Shown here in pieces: positions 45,337-54,505 of a stretch of 64,000 bases of DNA. The position numbers and the translations under genes were made by a program. This DNA comes from JBASEY01 sp964404285 (lineage in GTDB: Bacteria; CSSED10-310). Within the stretch, counting starts at the first letter, position 1, and each line of letters begins with the position of its first letter. The notes below the pieces were generated by a model that was given only the letters and a program-made list of their open reading frames with translations, was not told the origin of the DNA and ran no database searches. The stretch spans positions 372,001 to 436,000 of the forward strand of contig CAYOJK010000001.1 in assembly GCA_964404285.1 (NCBI GenBank), read 5' to 3'.

Positions 45337-46290
45337 ATGAATAGAAACACATGGATTTTGTTAATCGGATTCTTACTGCTTTTCGGCTGTTCGTCAGAAG
45401 AAGCGCCTGAAGAATCAACCGTTGACACACAGATGCAACTTCAAACCCATATAGACATGGAAAAATGGTTTTTGAATACCAGGTTTGTTGAAAACATCTG
45501 CTCACAGGTGTCTGATGCTATCTTGGAAATTTACAATGACGTTAAACCCGAAGTCTCATCTTTAGCTGTTGAATCAGCATTCAATCATTTCAATACTCCC
45601 GAAGGATTGATAGATCGCTTGAAAGAATTTCTGAACGATATGAAAGCCGAAGAAAACAGACTGGCAAATATTTCAGATAAAGACTCCCGTATTTTCGATA
45701 ATTTAAAAGTTGCGAACCACCTTATAGACTCTTACATCAATCTCTTGTCAACCTCACCCCAATCAGCAGATCAATTTGTTTCAGAAAGAAAAAAGCTTTC
45801 TGATCAACTTCAGTCGATAGTCAAAAATATCTTGATTGAATATCCCCAATCGACGGACGATTTAAACGCCATGATAAACATGGAAAACATGGACTATCGA
45901 TGGTTTTCACGAATGATTCAGGATATGCCTAAACCCATTCTCGAGTCAGATGATGATGTTGAAGAGTTGGAAGCCCCTCTACCCACCCCAACACCTACAG
46001 CGCCTCCGTTACTTACATGGCGAGATGCAGAAGGTAATATTCATATGGGGTATAACCCACCAAATGGTGTAGAAATTCTTACAAAAACAGAGCCTCTACC
46101 TGATGAATCTTTACCGGATAAATCTTTAGATGACTCTTCAAGTGATCAGATGGAAGAAGAAGATCAATTTGAAGAACAGCAAAGTATGATCTGGGTTGAT
46201 GAAAACGGAATCACCCATATGGGCCAAAAAGTTCCAGAAGGTTACAAAAGTAAACCAGCTGCTGATATTCCACTTATGATTGGCCAATAA
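45337..46290 (+). CDS. Lipoprotein with two W-x-D-x-x-G motifs
   Basis: A 317-residue exported lipoprotein with lipobox LLFGC (Cys18). The middle (about 40-195) is helical and carries no known motif. A PTPTPT linker (about 216-221) follows. Then come two copies of a short motif, TWRDAEGNIHMGYNPP from residue 227 and IWVDENGITHMGQKVP from 285, joined by an acidic linker. They match the core of DUF4124-type domains, in which a Trp, an Asp-x-x-Gly turn and a His/Met recur near the N-terminus of envelope proteins. A stable hairpin lies just after the stop. The function is unknown. Confidence 0.7.
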   Translation: MNRNTWILLIGFLLLFGCSSEEAPEESTVDTQMQLQTHIDMEKWFLNTRFVENICSQVSDAILEIYNDVKPEVSSLAVESAFNHFNTPEGLIDRLKEFLNDMKAEENRLANISDKDSRIFDNLKVANHLIDSYINLLSTSPQSADQFVSERKKLSDQLQSIVKNILIEYPQSTDDLNAMINMENMDYRWFSRMIQDMPKPILESDDDVEELEAPLPTPTPTAPPLLTWRDAEGNIHMGYNPPNGVEILTKTEPLPDESLPDKSLDDSSSDQMEEEDQFEEQQSMIWVDENGITHMGQKVPEGYKSKPAADIPLMIGQ

Positions 46291-46296
46291 AAACAT

Positions 46297-46352
46297 GACG
46301 AAAACCAGCAGGCAGGGGTGGTGAAGGAGGGACAAACCCGCTGGTTTCCGTC
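46297..46352. other. 16-bp stem-loop with purine-rich loop
   Basis: The arms 46297-46312 and 46337-46352 are near-perfect inverted repeats around a 24-base loop. On a minus-strand RNA all 16 positions pair, two of them as G-U; on a plus-strand RNA the same two become A-C mismatches. No T-tract follows, so it is not a simple terminator. The plus-strand loop holds GAAGGAGGGAC. It could be an mRNA stabiliser, a protein site or part of a small RNA. Confidence 0.55.
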
Positions 46353-46597
46353 GGAATAACCACAAACAAAGAGGATCTTAACCTCTAATACTGACATTAT
46401 ATACTATATTTTCCATTTGTGAAGAGTCTTTTGTAATATTTTTTATGTTTTGTGTTGTTTTGGGAGACTGCAAAAAGAATTTGAACTTATATTTAAGTTT
46501 GCTTTTTTCATACGATTATTTCGTTCTTTTTTTAAAAAGACTCCCTTTTCATCTTATCGTTAGCCTGTTATTCTGAATTGGTGATCAGGGAGGTTGT
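46353..46597. other. Gap upstream of alr with a terminator-like hairpin
   Basis: This AT-rich stretch holds AGAGG/CCTCT around a 7-base loop (46370-46386), and AACTTA/TAAGTT with loop TATT (46484-46499) followed by six T (46503-46508). The latter resembles a weak intrinsic terminator on the plus strand for the lipoprotein gene. I cannot name a convincing alr promoter. Confidence 0.35.
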
Positions 46598-47722
46598 ATG
46601 CGTCTAACGTGGGCCGAAATCAATCTGGCTGCAATTCATCACAATTTAAACGAAATACGGATGAAAATCGGCGAGGCTGAAATAATAGCCATTGTTAAAG
46701 CCAATGCCTATGGACATGGAATTATCCGCACCGCTAAAGCGGCTGTTGATGCAAATGTAGCCTATCTTGGCGTAGGTTTTCTTGAAGAGGGTCTTCTATT
46801 ACGGCGCAGAGGATTTAAAATTCCTATCCTGGTTTTAGGAGGCGTTTTTTTTCATCAGGTGCAAGAGTTTATTCATAATAATCTTGATATCACCATTTCA
46901 TCACTTGGCTTGGCCTACGCAGTGAATAGAGAAGCTCAAATTTTAAACAAAACCGCTCGTGTGCACCTGAAGTTTGATACTGGTTTCAACCGAATCGGCA
47001 TGCACTATGATAAAGCAAACGAAATTTTTAAACGGCTTATCCCTTTGAGAAACCTTCAAATCGTCGGAATTTATTCTCATTTCGCGAATTCTGACGAACC
47101 TGATACTGGTTATACGGATATTCAATACCATCGCTTTTGCCATGTTTTGGAAACTGCTGAAAAATGGAATATCAAACCTCGATATCGCCATATCGCGTGT
47201 TCAGGGGCAATTTTTTATCACAACCAAACATATTGTAATATGGTTCGTGCAGGCCTAGCCATGTACGGACTGTATCCCAGCCTTAACAGTCCCAAAACAA
47301 TGAATTTGAAGCCTGTATTAAGTTTCAAATCCAGAGTGGTTTTTCTTAAAACTATTCCCGCCGGTGAACCGGTAAGCTATGCTGGAACATTTGTAACGGA
47401 TAGAACAACACGTATCGCAACTGTTCCGGTCGGTTATGGTGACGGATACACACGCCGTTTATCAAATAATGTTGAAGCGCTGATACATGGCAAGCGATTT
47501 CCAGTTATCGGCAACATATGCATGGATCAAATAATGGTCGATTTAAATGGTGATGATAGTATTAAGACAGGAGATGAGGTTGTTTTATACGGTCGCCAGG
47601 GAGATGCGTATATCTCCGTTGAGGAAATCGCTGACCGAGCAGGAACAATCTCCTATGAAATTACTACTTGGCTTGCCCGGCGTGTTCCCAGAATCTATTC
47701 TGATGTTTTAGACGATAACTGA
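46598..47722 (+). CDS. alr: Alanine racemase
   Basis: A 374-residue PLP enzyme that makes D-alanine for peptidoglycan. The Schiff-base Lys is K34 in IVKANAYGHG and the opposing catalytic Tyr is Y261 in PVSYAGTF. Substrate-site motifs (FDTGFNRIG and VGYGDGYTR) and the closing barrel are complete. GGAGG precedes the ATG. Its stop overlaps the start of the next gene (TGATG), so it is expressed with a GT-C glycosyltransferase. Confidence 0.96.
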   Translation: MRLTWAEINLAAIHHNLNEIRMKIGEAEIIAIVKANAYGHGIIRTAKAAVDANVAYLGVGFLEEGLLLRRRGFKIPILVLGGVFFHQVQEFIHNNLDITISSLGLAYAVNREAQILNKTARVHLKFDTGFNRIGMHYDKANEIFKRLIPLRNLQIVGIYSHFANSDEPDTGYTDIQYHRFCHVLETAEKWNIKPRYRHIACSGAIFYHNQTYCNMVRAGLAMYGLYPSLNSPKTMNLKPVLSFKSRVVFLKTIPAGEPVSYAGTFVTDRTTRIATVPVGYGDGYTRRLSNNVEALIHGKRFPVIGNICMDQIMVDLNGDDSIKTGDEVVLYGRQGDAYISVEEIADRAGTISYEITTWLARRVPRIYSDVLDDN

Positions 47723-49446
47723 TGACCACCTTTCGTTTCATACTTCTTTTATCGTTTTTCGTTCCCTTTGTAATTCTCCTTTCAGCACCAAAAGAAATGA
47801 TGGTTCCGGGATTTTTTTCGGATGAAGCTGTGTATTTTTCTATGATTCAAAGCCTTGTACACGATCTGGACTTAACATGGGCGCATCAGGATCTTCATAG
47901 AATATGTGAAACATACCCTGCCGGACCAGTGGGTATTATCCTAAAAAAATTACCATCTGATAAAATCGTATTTGCCAAACCACTAACCTATCCTTTAGCT
48001 GTAACAACTTTTTATATTCTTTTCGGCCTAAAAGGCATTGTTCTCTTCAATCTGGTTTTAATGTGGCTCATTGTTTATCTCATTGCACAACGCTGGAATT
48101 CAACACCGGGGGCGGCAATAGCAGCATTGGCATTCATGGTCTTTTCAGCTTTTTCACCCTATGTACTCTGGTGCCATCCAGAAATTTTACTCTCCTTTTT
48201 ATTAACATTGTTTTTTTGGAATTGGCTGAGAAAAGATTATAAACCGTTATCAGGTTTTTCTTTTTTCTGTGTCGTGTGTTTAGGTCTTGCCTTGACAATC
48301 AAGCCCCCATTGCTTTTCTTGGCAATTCCACCGGCAGTGGAGTTGATCAAAAAACGGACATTTAAACCGTTTATCATCATAATTCTGACGATTGTCATCA
48401 TTGCAATGTTAACTCTTTTTTGTTTAGGGCATGTAAACCCTTATGAAGGCAATCGACGAATTTTCACCGACCAGTTTCCACTCGACGCCCCCAATAATCT
48501 TTTTGAAAAAGCTGATAGCTGGTCGATGGATAGCGCGAGGTTTTATTTTGACTTTCATACGTTTGTTTGGAATTGCCTGTATTTCTTTATTGGCCGATTT
48601 TCAGGAATTATTTGGTATTTTTTCCCAGGAGTCTTTCTGGTTTTATTTGCCTTCTTAGCCCCTTCAAATCGAAAAGGTAAATGGCTGATATCGACAATCG
48701 CAGTAGTCGCTCTTATCCTGATTATCCAAATTCCTTCAAATTATCATGGAGGTGGAGGCGCGTTAGGAAATCGATATTTTGTGAGCTTATATCCTTTGCT
48801 TTTACTATCTGTTCCGAAATTGCCCAATAAAAAAATTGTCGCCGCTCTTATCGCAATCGCTGCTTTTTTCAGTGGACCTTTCCTTGTTTACCCCTGGTTA
48901 AGCTCATATCAACCGGGAGAATTCACTCGATCCGGCTTTTACTCTCGACTGCCAATCGAATGGACTCTGGTCGGCGCCTATCCAATTTTCCATCCCGACC
49001 TTTATCGAGTCACTTTTCCGGGATCACAAGGCTATTGGTATTTTCTTGACCATCGATCAAGCGGTAAAAAAGATAACGGTTTTTATGTCCAGCCCGGCGA
49101 ACCAGCTCACATCATCTTAGAACTCGATAAAGAACAGAGTTTTATGGATTTATATACTTCGAGCGATAGTTTTTGGGCACACGGAACTATTCGCTCTCAG
49201 AAAGCAATCACAAACATTTATGCTGAACCCGAGAAAACACGTCGATTTCACATCGAGCTAGGAAAAGGTCATAAAAAAACAGATATTTATGGAAGGTCTC
49301 GATGGATATACCATTTAAGAATCCAGGTGTCACCATTTTCAAATTCATACGACGACGTCATAGCTTTACCTGAAAAAGTTTTTTTTCAGACATTTATAAC
49401 GGAGACACTGAAGGATGATGAAACTCATGTGTCGGAAAAAATATAG
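47722..49446 (+). CDS. GT-C type membrane glycosyltransferase-like protein
   Basis: A 574-residue polytopic membrane protein. The first outer loop has FFSDEAVYFSM, with the DE pair where GT-C enzymes place their catalytic acids. Some eleven helices follow, then a C-terminal soluble beta domain (about 420-570). By family such proteins transfer sugars from polyprenyl donors; the acceptor is not known. It is translationally coupled to alr and 56 bases upstream of the DUF4177-like gene, so it may belong to cell-wall or surface-glycan synthesis. Confidence 0.68.
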   Translation: MTTFRFILLLSFFVPFVILLSAPKEMMVPGFFSDEAVYFSMIQSLVHDLDLTWAHQDLHRICETYPAGPVGIILKKLPSDKIVFAKPLTYPLAVTTFYILFGLKGIVLFNLVLMWLIVYLIAQRWNSTPGAAIAALAFMVFSAFSPYVLWCHPEILLSFLLTLFFWNWLRKDYKPLSGFSFFCVVCLGLALTIKPPLLFLAIPPAVELIKKRTFKPFIIIILTIVIIAMLTLFCLGHVNPYEGNRRIFTDQFPLDAPNNLFEKADSWSMDSARFYFDFHTFVWNCLYFFIGRFSGIIWYFFPGVFLVLFAFLAPSNRKGKWLISTIAVVALILIIQIPSNYHGGGGALGNRYFVSLYPLLLLSVPKLPNKKIVAALIAIAAFFSGPFLVYPWLSSYQPGEFTRSGFYSRLPIEWTLVGAYPIFHPDLYRVTFPGSQGYWYFLDHRSSGKKDNGFYVQPGEPAHIILELDKEQSFMDLYTSSDSFWAHGTIRSQKAITNIYAEPEKTRRFHIELGKGHKKTDIYGRSRWIYHLRIQVSPFSNSYDDVIALPEKVFFQTFITETLKDDETHVSEKI

Positions 49447-49502
49447 ACCATTGGAGCTTATTAAAGCGTATAATGAAGATAGTGCTATGAGGAGTTATTT
49501 TA

Positions 49503-49817
49503 ATGACAACAAGGCCTTCTATTTACAAAAACGCGCATTATAAAGTTGTTGAATTATCGACGGTTACGGATGATACGATTCAGGATGTGCTGAACAAATG
49601 GACCCCTGAGGGTTGGATTTTCGACCAGATTCACTTCGTGGTGCGAGAATCCTCCCGACGCCCATCGATGGCATTTATGTTTTTCGTTCAGCCCGCCTCA
49701 GAAGATGAAACCCCTTTGTTTAACATACATAAACAGGATCCATGCCAGAATGATGAAGATATGGATTCAACCTATGATTCTGAAAATGGAGATTACCATG
49801 AGATTGATTTATCTTGA
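49503..49817 (+). CDS. DUF4177-like small protein
   Basis: A 104-residue soluble protein. Residues 10-65 follow the DUF4177 pattern: YKVVELST, then VLNKWTPEGWIFDQIHFVV and a final AFMFF strand. The tail is acidic (DEDMDSTYDSENG). DUF4177 proteins are widespread and uncharacterised. A GAGGAG site precedes the ATG. Its last 20 bases overlap the cysteine desulfurase start, so the two are coupled. Confidence 0.72.
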   Translation: MTTRPSIYKNAHYKVVELSTVTDDTIQDVLNKWTPEGWIFDQIHFVVRESSRRPSMAFMFFVQPASEDETPLFNIHKQDPCQNDEDMDSTYDSENGDYHEIDLS

Positions 49818-50970
49818 TCACAATGCCACAACTCCTTTAAAACCCGAAGTAAAAAAGACAATTATAGATAACTTGGATGTGTTCGGTAATGCTTCAAGCC
49901 ATCACGCTTTTGGCTATGAAGCTAGAAAACGTGTTGAAGACGTCAGAAATCGCATCATTCAAATCATCGGTGCAACGGATGGACATGTCATTTTTACAAG
50001 CAGCGGATCTGAAGCTAATAACTTAGCGTTGAAAGGCATTATTTGCACAGGAAATCCCTGTCGTCATGCAATAGGAAAAGATACCACCTTCCACTTAATC
50101 ACATCGGCTGTTGAGCATCCAAGTGTTTATTTTACTGCTGATTGTTTGAAAAATTTGGGAGCCACAGTGACCTATCTCCCTGTTGACGCTTATGGAATGG
50201 TTGATCCGGCAAGTTTGAGACAAGCTATCCAGCCCAATACCGTTTTGATTTCGATCATGATGGCCAACAACGAAACCGGCACGATAATGCCGATTGAAAA
50301 ATTGGGAGCAATTGCCCGAGAACGTGGTATTTTGTTTCATGTCGATGCTGTGCAGGCTTTAGGAAAGATACCGGTAAATATTGAAGAGATGAATATCGAT
50401 CTTCTGACGCTAAGTGGTCACAAGCTCAACGCGCCAAAGGGAATTGGCGCTCTTTATGCCAGACAAGCAATCGGCTTGTGTCCATTAATTCATGGGGGAC
50501 ACCAAGAACTCAACATGCGTGCGGGAACTGAAAACACCCTTGGAATTTTCGCCCTTGGCTCATCATTGGATAGCGCTATAAAAAACGGCGCTCAAGAATC
50601 CAATGAGATACAAAACCTTCGTGACCGACTGCATCAGCGAATAGAGAATTCTCTTGACGGTGTTCACCTTAATGGCCATCCCGACAAACGCCTCCCGGGA
50701 ACATTGAATCTGAGATTTGATAAAATCGACGGTGCAGCAATAGTTGAAATGCTGGCTATGCAGGGAATCGCAGTTTCTTCAGGTTCTGCCTGTTCGAGTG
50801 ACTCTGAGGCGCCTTCTTATGTATTGACTGCTATGGGCCTCACTCCGGAACAAGCGCGTTCCTCAATTCGAATCTCACTGGGCTATGGAAATACTGAAGA
50901 CGATGTCATGACGGCAGCAGATGTCATTGTTCAAACCGTTAAAAAACTTCGAGCTGTATCGCCATTATAA
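49798..50970 (+). CDS. Cysteine desulfurase (NifS/IscS family)
   Basis: A 390-residue PLP enzyme that takes sulfur from cysteine for iron-sulfur clusters and thio-cofactors. PLP Lys is K209 in LSGHKLNAPKG, and the mobile loop Cys is C332 in SSGSACSSDS, so it is of the NifS/IscS class. The start MRLIYLDHNATTPL is standard; I place it at the ATG at 49798, with GGAG six bases before, not at an earlier Met inside the DUF4177-like gene. No iscU/nifU scaffold gene is in the window. A second, class V desulfurase-like gene lies at 57117. Confidence 0.93.
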   Translation: MRLIYLDHNATTPLKPEVKKTIIDNLDVFGNASSHHAFGYEARKRVEDVRNRIIQIIGATDGHVIFTSSGSEANNLALKGIICTGNPCRHAIGKDTTFHLITSAVEHPSVYFTADCLKNLGATVTYLPVDAYGMVDPASLRQAIQPNTVLISIMMANNETGTIMPIEKLGAIARERGILFHVDAVQALGKIPVNIEEMNIDLLTLSGHKLNAPKGIGALYARQAIGLCPLIHGGHQELNMRAGTENTLGIFALGSSLDSAIKNGAQESNEIQNLRDRLHQRIENSLDGVHLNGHPDKRLPGTLNLRFDKIDGAAIVEMLAMQGIAVSSGSACSSDSEAPSYVLTAMGLTPEQARSSIRISLGYGNTEDDVMTAADVIVQTVKKLRAVSPL

Positions 50971-51056
50971 AAACAGTGGTCAATTAACAGTTATTGAAGG
51001 ATATCCAAAACGCTGTATTTAAAACCTGTTTAGGCCGGTAATTTGAATGTTCGGAA

Positions 51057-51461
51057 TTAAGGCTCTGGTGTTTCCGTCGGCAGAGGAGTTTCCGTCGGCA
51101 TGGGTGTCGGCAAGCAATCTCCGCAATCTCCATCATTTGTAATCCGCCATTGAAATGATTGACCGGCCTTTAAATTATCAGTGATAATCTGCTCACAAGC
51201 AAATTGCGCATCATTCCAAGGATAGGCCTCAAGCAAGTGTTTCCCCTTGCCCACATCGGTTTTGATAAAATCAGCGCCAGGTTCCATACTGGTCTGACTG
51301 AGCCCATCCAAAAATAACGTCACCAAGCAAGTGGATTCATTCACGACTTCGATCGTCACCAGATTGTCCCAGTCGCCGTCATCTTTAAATAAATCACAAC
51401 CCAACAAACTCAGTGCCAGAGCACAAGTAATATAAAAGAGATGAACGACTCGATATTTCAC
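51057..51461 (-). CDS. Small lipoprotein with Pro/Thr tail
   Basis: A 134-residue lipoprotein with lipobox SLLGC (Cys22), a compact beta-like domain (about 30-115) with four Cys, and a tail of PTP/PTE repeats. I recognise no family. The tail looks like the linkers that precede dockerins in this genome (compare the M14 peptidase at 60916), but the protein ends there. The start is GTG at 51461, with GGAGG about 10 bases upstream. Confidence 0.65.
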   Translation of the reverse strand: MKYRVVHLFYITCALALSLLGCDLFKDDGDWDNLVTIEVVNESTCLVTLFLDGLSQTSMEPGADFIKTDVGKGKHLLEAYPWNDAQFACEQIITDNLKAGQSFQWRITNDGDCGDCLPTPMPTETPLPTETPEP

Positions 51462-51580
51462 TGCACAAATTCCTCCAAGTCGTCTATTACTTTATTGGAT
51501 TCCTACCTTAGAGTCCATATCCTGATCGATAATTGCCTTTCAACCACGGTAAATTATAATCAAACTCAAAAAGAATTATT

Positions 51581-53218
51581 TTAAGCTGGAACCTGGACAT
51601 CCACCACTGGGATTTCCATTTTCCGCCCATTGAACAAGGAAGTTGTTATCCACGATGGATTTTCAATGTTGAAAAATGAATCATTTTGACTATATGCAAC
51701 GAATAAATCACACCCGCTAAGATGATAAAGTTTTCCGTTTCTGGCTATAGGTGGCCATTTGGCTATAAAAATTAAAACTGGCTTGTATCCCATTTCATCA
51801 AATTCTTTCTCAGAAAAAAAACGAGCGTCGAGATAGATACTATCGTTTTCAATATAGTGGTGATCGGGTATAGAAATATATTCCGCAAAAAGATCCGGCT
51901 GACTTTCTCTAACCAACTTTTTTCGTGCTTCGGTTTTTAAAGAAGCAAACTCTCTAGATACCAGACCACTGACATCTTGGAAAGCGCCTCTCCAATATAG
52001 AGGTAAAGCTCCACCCTGTCCGCCTGTTAACAATAAATTTTTACCGGATTCCGGAACATTGTCTCTTAAGAAAAGGCTGAAAAACACATCAATATAAGGT
52101 TCAGGATTTAAAAAGTTTTTTAGCCGATTTTCTGGGGATACGCCGATGATGTCATGGTAAGCTTCATGAACCCAAGGTGTTTCACGGAAATCAAGATAGT
52201 CTGTCGCCACAGGACAAAAACAAACCAGCAAGAGGATTACAGCGGCTACCAAGGGTTTATAGCTATTCATTAATTGAGGAATGATACCGAGTGAACGCAT
52301 CAATATTGGTAAAACCGGAACTATAAAACGATACCGCTCAAAAAACCAATCATCGCCTCCAGCTAAAAGAATAAAACACATTTGAAAAACGACTGTTGTT
52401 ATTTCATATATAGCGTTTTGTTTTTGACGAATAAACCTAATAAGGGTTAGCAAAGATATGACAATCAATATCGGGGCTGCTACTTGGGATTTGAAAAGAT
52501 AGCTAAACCCCATACCTTCCCATACCCCTCTCTCTTTAAAATGTGTTTTTGATATTGTGGTGACCGATACGAAGTCACCAAAATACAGATATCTCCAGAT
52601 AAGAAACAAACCAAGAGGAGCCACCAACCACAGTAAAACATCTCGGAATCTGGACTTCCAACTTTGTTTTTCAGGATTTAAAAGGTAGATGCCACCTAAC
52701 CAAACCGCTAATCCAATTCCTTCCGGACGGCTGAGCGCAACTAAAAATGCCGCAACTAGGCCAAGTTTATATTTTTTCTGAGAAAAACCATAAACAGATA
52801 ACGTGATAAAAAACGTGTAAAGACAAGTTTCCAAGCCTGTTGCTCTATATAGATGAACGGGTGCAAAAAGCATCAGAGCGAAGGCACTGATCCAAGTCCA
52901 ATCGTCCTGCCCCCATTTGAGAAGAAGCCAACACGTGGTAAGCAGAGCCAATGTGTTTAGATATAATCCAATTCTCAATATGTTAGCGATATCAGAAATA
53001 CCAATTATTTTTGCTATCCCTATTGTCAAGAAAATCAATGAAGGATTTGAGTATCCTTCAACACGAGGACCACCATCATAAGAAACAAATCCTTTTCCAA
53101 GTAGAAAATTTTGACAAAACCGGTAAGATATCACTGCATCATCCCATAGATAGCGCGTAGTAGACAAATATATTGTCACAACAGCGAGTATTAACAGAAG
53201 TATTATTTTTATTTTCAT
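51581..53218 (-). CDS. GT-C membrane protein with DDAxxSYR motif
   Basis: A 545-residue polytopic membrane protein. The first loop reads LWDDAVISYRFCQN and later VEGYSNPSLIF, the signature of a GT-C group that includes the mycobacterial arabinosyltransferase AftB. The C-terminal soluble part (about 380-545) probably recognises the acceptor. It presumably adds sugars to surface polymers from a polyprenyl donor. It shares the strand of the small lipoprotein gene 119 bases downstream. Confidence 0.7.
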   Translation of the reverse strand: MKIKIILLLILAVVTIYLSTTRYLWDDAVISYRFCQNFLLGKGFVSYDGGPRVEGYSNPSLIFLTIGIAKIIGISDIANILRIGLYLNTLALLTTCWLLLKWGQDDWTWISAFALMLFAPVHLYRATGLETCLYTFFITLSVYGFSQKKYKLGLVAAFLVALSRPEGIGLAVWLGGIYLLNPEKQSWKSRFRDVLLWLVAPLGLFLIWRYLYFGDFVSVTTISKTHFKERGVWEGMGFSYLFKSQVAAPILIVISLLTLIRFIRQKQNAIYEITTVVFQMCFILLAGGDDWFFERYRFIVPVLPILMRSLGIIPQLMNSYKPLVAAVILLLVCFCPVATDYLDFRETPWVHEAYHDIIGVSPENRLKNFLNPEPYIDVFFSLFLRDNVPESGKNLLLTGGQGGALPLYWRGAFQDVSGLVSREFASLKTEARKKLVRESQPDLFAEYISIPDHHYIENDSIYLDARFFSEKEFDEMGYKPVLIFIAKWPPIARNGKLYHLSGCDLFVAYSQNDSFFNIENPSWITTSLFNGRKMEIPVVDVQVPA

Positions 53219-53373
53219 TGAAACGTTCTTACTCCGAGCCAGCTATTTATAAAAACAACCTGGCATGATTTACTGATCAAATCTAATCGTTATATCGCAT
53301 TTTTTCAACTCAGCAGCTTGTCGCCAATTAACCCTTAAAATATTGCAAGATATATTTATTAAAATATATTATT

Positions 53374-53395
53374 TCTCAATCTTAACCGATTGAGA
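53374..53395. other. Hairpin in an AT-rich gap
   Basis: TCTCAATC and GATTGAGA form an 8-bp stem with a 6-base loop. On the minus strand it is followed by an A/T-rich run, so it may end transcription of the PHP gene, about 80 bases after its stop. The absence of a clean T-tract makes this uncertain. Confidence 0.35.
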
Positions 53396-53472
53396 TCGAG
53401 GGTGGGTTTTACTAGCTGAAACAGAGCTGTTAATTGCCATTTTCATTTTTGAATTTCTTTATCAGAGTTTTT

Positions 53473-54381
53473 TTACCAAGTATTTCTCAGGGCTTCGACT
53501 TCTGCCATCCCTACTCCAGACACACCCAAAGGTCTATCAGTTCTATCATGACAATCAGAGCCTCCTGTGACAATATGCAGATTCTTTTCTTCCATACATT
53601 GTCGCAATTTCTTTTTCCATTCGGATGTATGACCTGGGTATTCAATTTCCAGCCCCGCGAGCCCTACATCCAGAAAATTTGGAAGCAGGCGTTCAACAAT
53701 TTCAAAAGGAGGCAATACTTCTCTATAAACATTTTCGCCAGGAAAAGATCCGGCTGCCGGATGTGCCAACACCAGCGTCAATGGCCATTTTTGAAGATAG
53801 GCTTTCAATGTATCCAAACTAGACCCCGATGGCACATAAGCAGGAGAAGCATTTCCGATAATCCGATTGATACTATTCTGGTCGTGGATACCCATAGATT
53901 TTAAGGCTAGAGCGAAATGGCGCCGTGATATCCGATTTCCGTGAGCATAGACATCATCTTCTGTCAAAGGTCTCGGTAATAACGGTTCTGTGCCGTCAGG
54001 AGAAAAACATGCATTGATGCTCTCAATCCTACTTCGTGTCAGAGCGCTACCACGACCCAATGCAAGTATCTCAGAGGTTTCCTTCACAAAAGATTTTTCG
54101 TCCAAAAGCGTTTCTTTGAAATAGGCCAACAGATGTAACGAGCCCGTAAAAAACGGTTCTATGAATCGAACGGTGATTTCGACACCGGTAACAATATCTA
54201 CGGGATAATTTTTGCCTGCCGACAGAGCTTCATTCAACCCGTCGATTGTATCGTGGTCCGTTATACCCAGAGCTTTTAACCCCAGCTTGTGTGCTTCACA
54301 AACCAACTGAGCAGGTGTCAACGAACCATCAGAAAAAGTTGTATGATTATGTAAATCAGCTTCATACGACAGGCTATTCAT
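53473..54381 (-). CDS. PHP-domain phosphoesterase
   Basis: A 302-residue metal-dependent phosphatase of the RNase AM/YciV type. PHP motifs are ADLHNHTTFSDG, LGITDHDT, VTGVEIT, LVLAHPAAG and GGSDCHD, each supplying His or Asp ligands for a trinuclear metal site. Known relatives hydrolyse pAp-like nucleoside bisphosphates or trim RNA 5' ends. This and NrnA would provide two routes for pAp or short RNA turnover in this genome. It is divergent from the aminopeptidase gene. Confidence 0.88.
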   Translation of the reverse strand: MNSLSYEADLHNHTTFSDGSLTPAQLVCEAHKLGLKALGITDHDTIDGLNEALSAGKNYPVDIVTGVEITVRFIEPFFTGSLHLLAYFKETLLDEKSFVKETSEILALGRGSALTRSRIESINACFSPDGTEPLLPRPLTEDDVYAHGNRISRRHFALALKSMGIHDQNSINRIIGNASPAYVPSGSSLDTLKAYLQKWPLTLVLAHPAAGSFPGENVYREVLPPFEIVERLLPNFLDVGLAGLEIEYPGHTSEWKKKLRQCMEEKNLHIVTGGSDCHDRTDRPLGVSGVGMAEVEALRNTW

Positions 54382-54505
54382 AAAATCCTCTTCTTTCGTC
54401 CAAATCAGGTTTCAGGCTTTCGTAAAGTTTTACCAATTTGTTTTTGCCTTCACGGCGATTAATCTTTAATATAATCTCCGGTTGAGTTCAATAAGGAGGT
54501 TTAAA

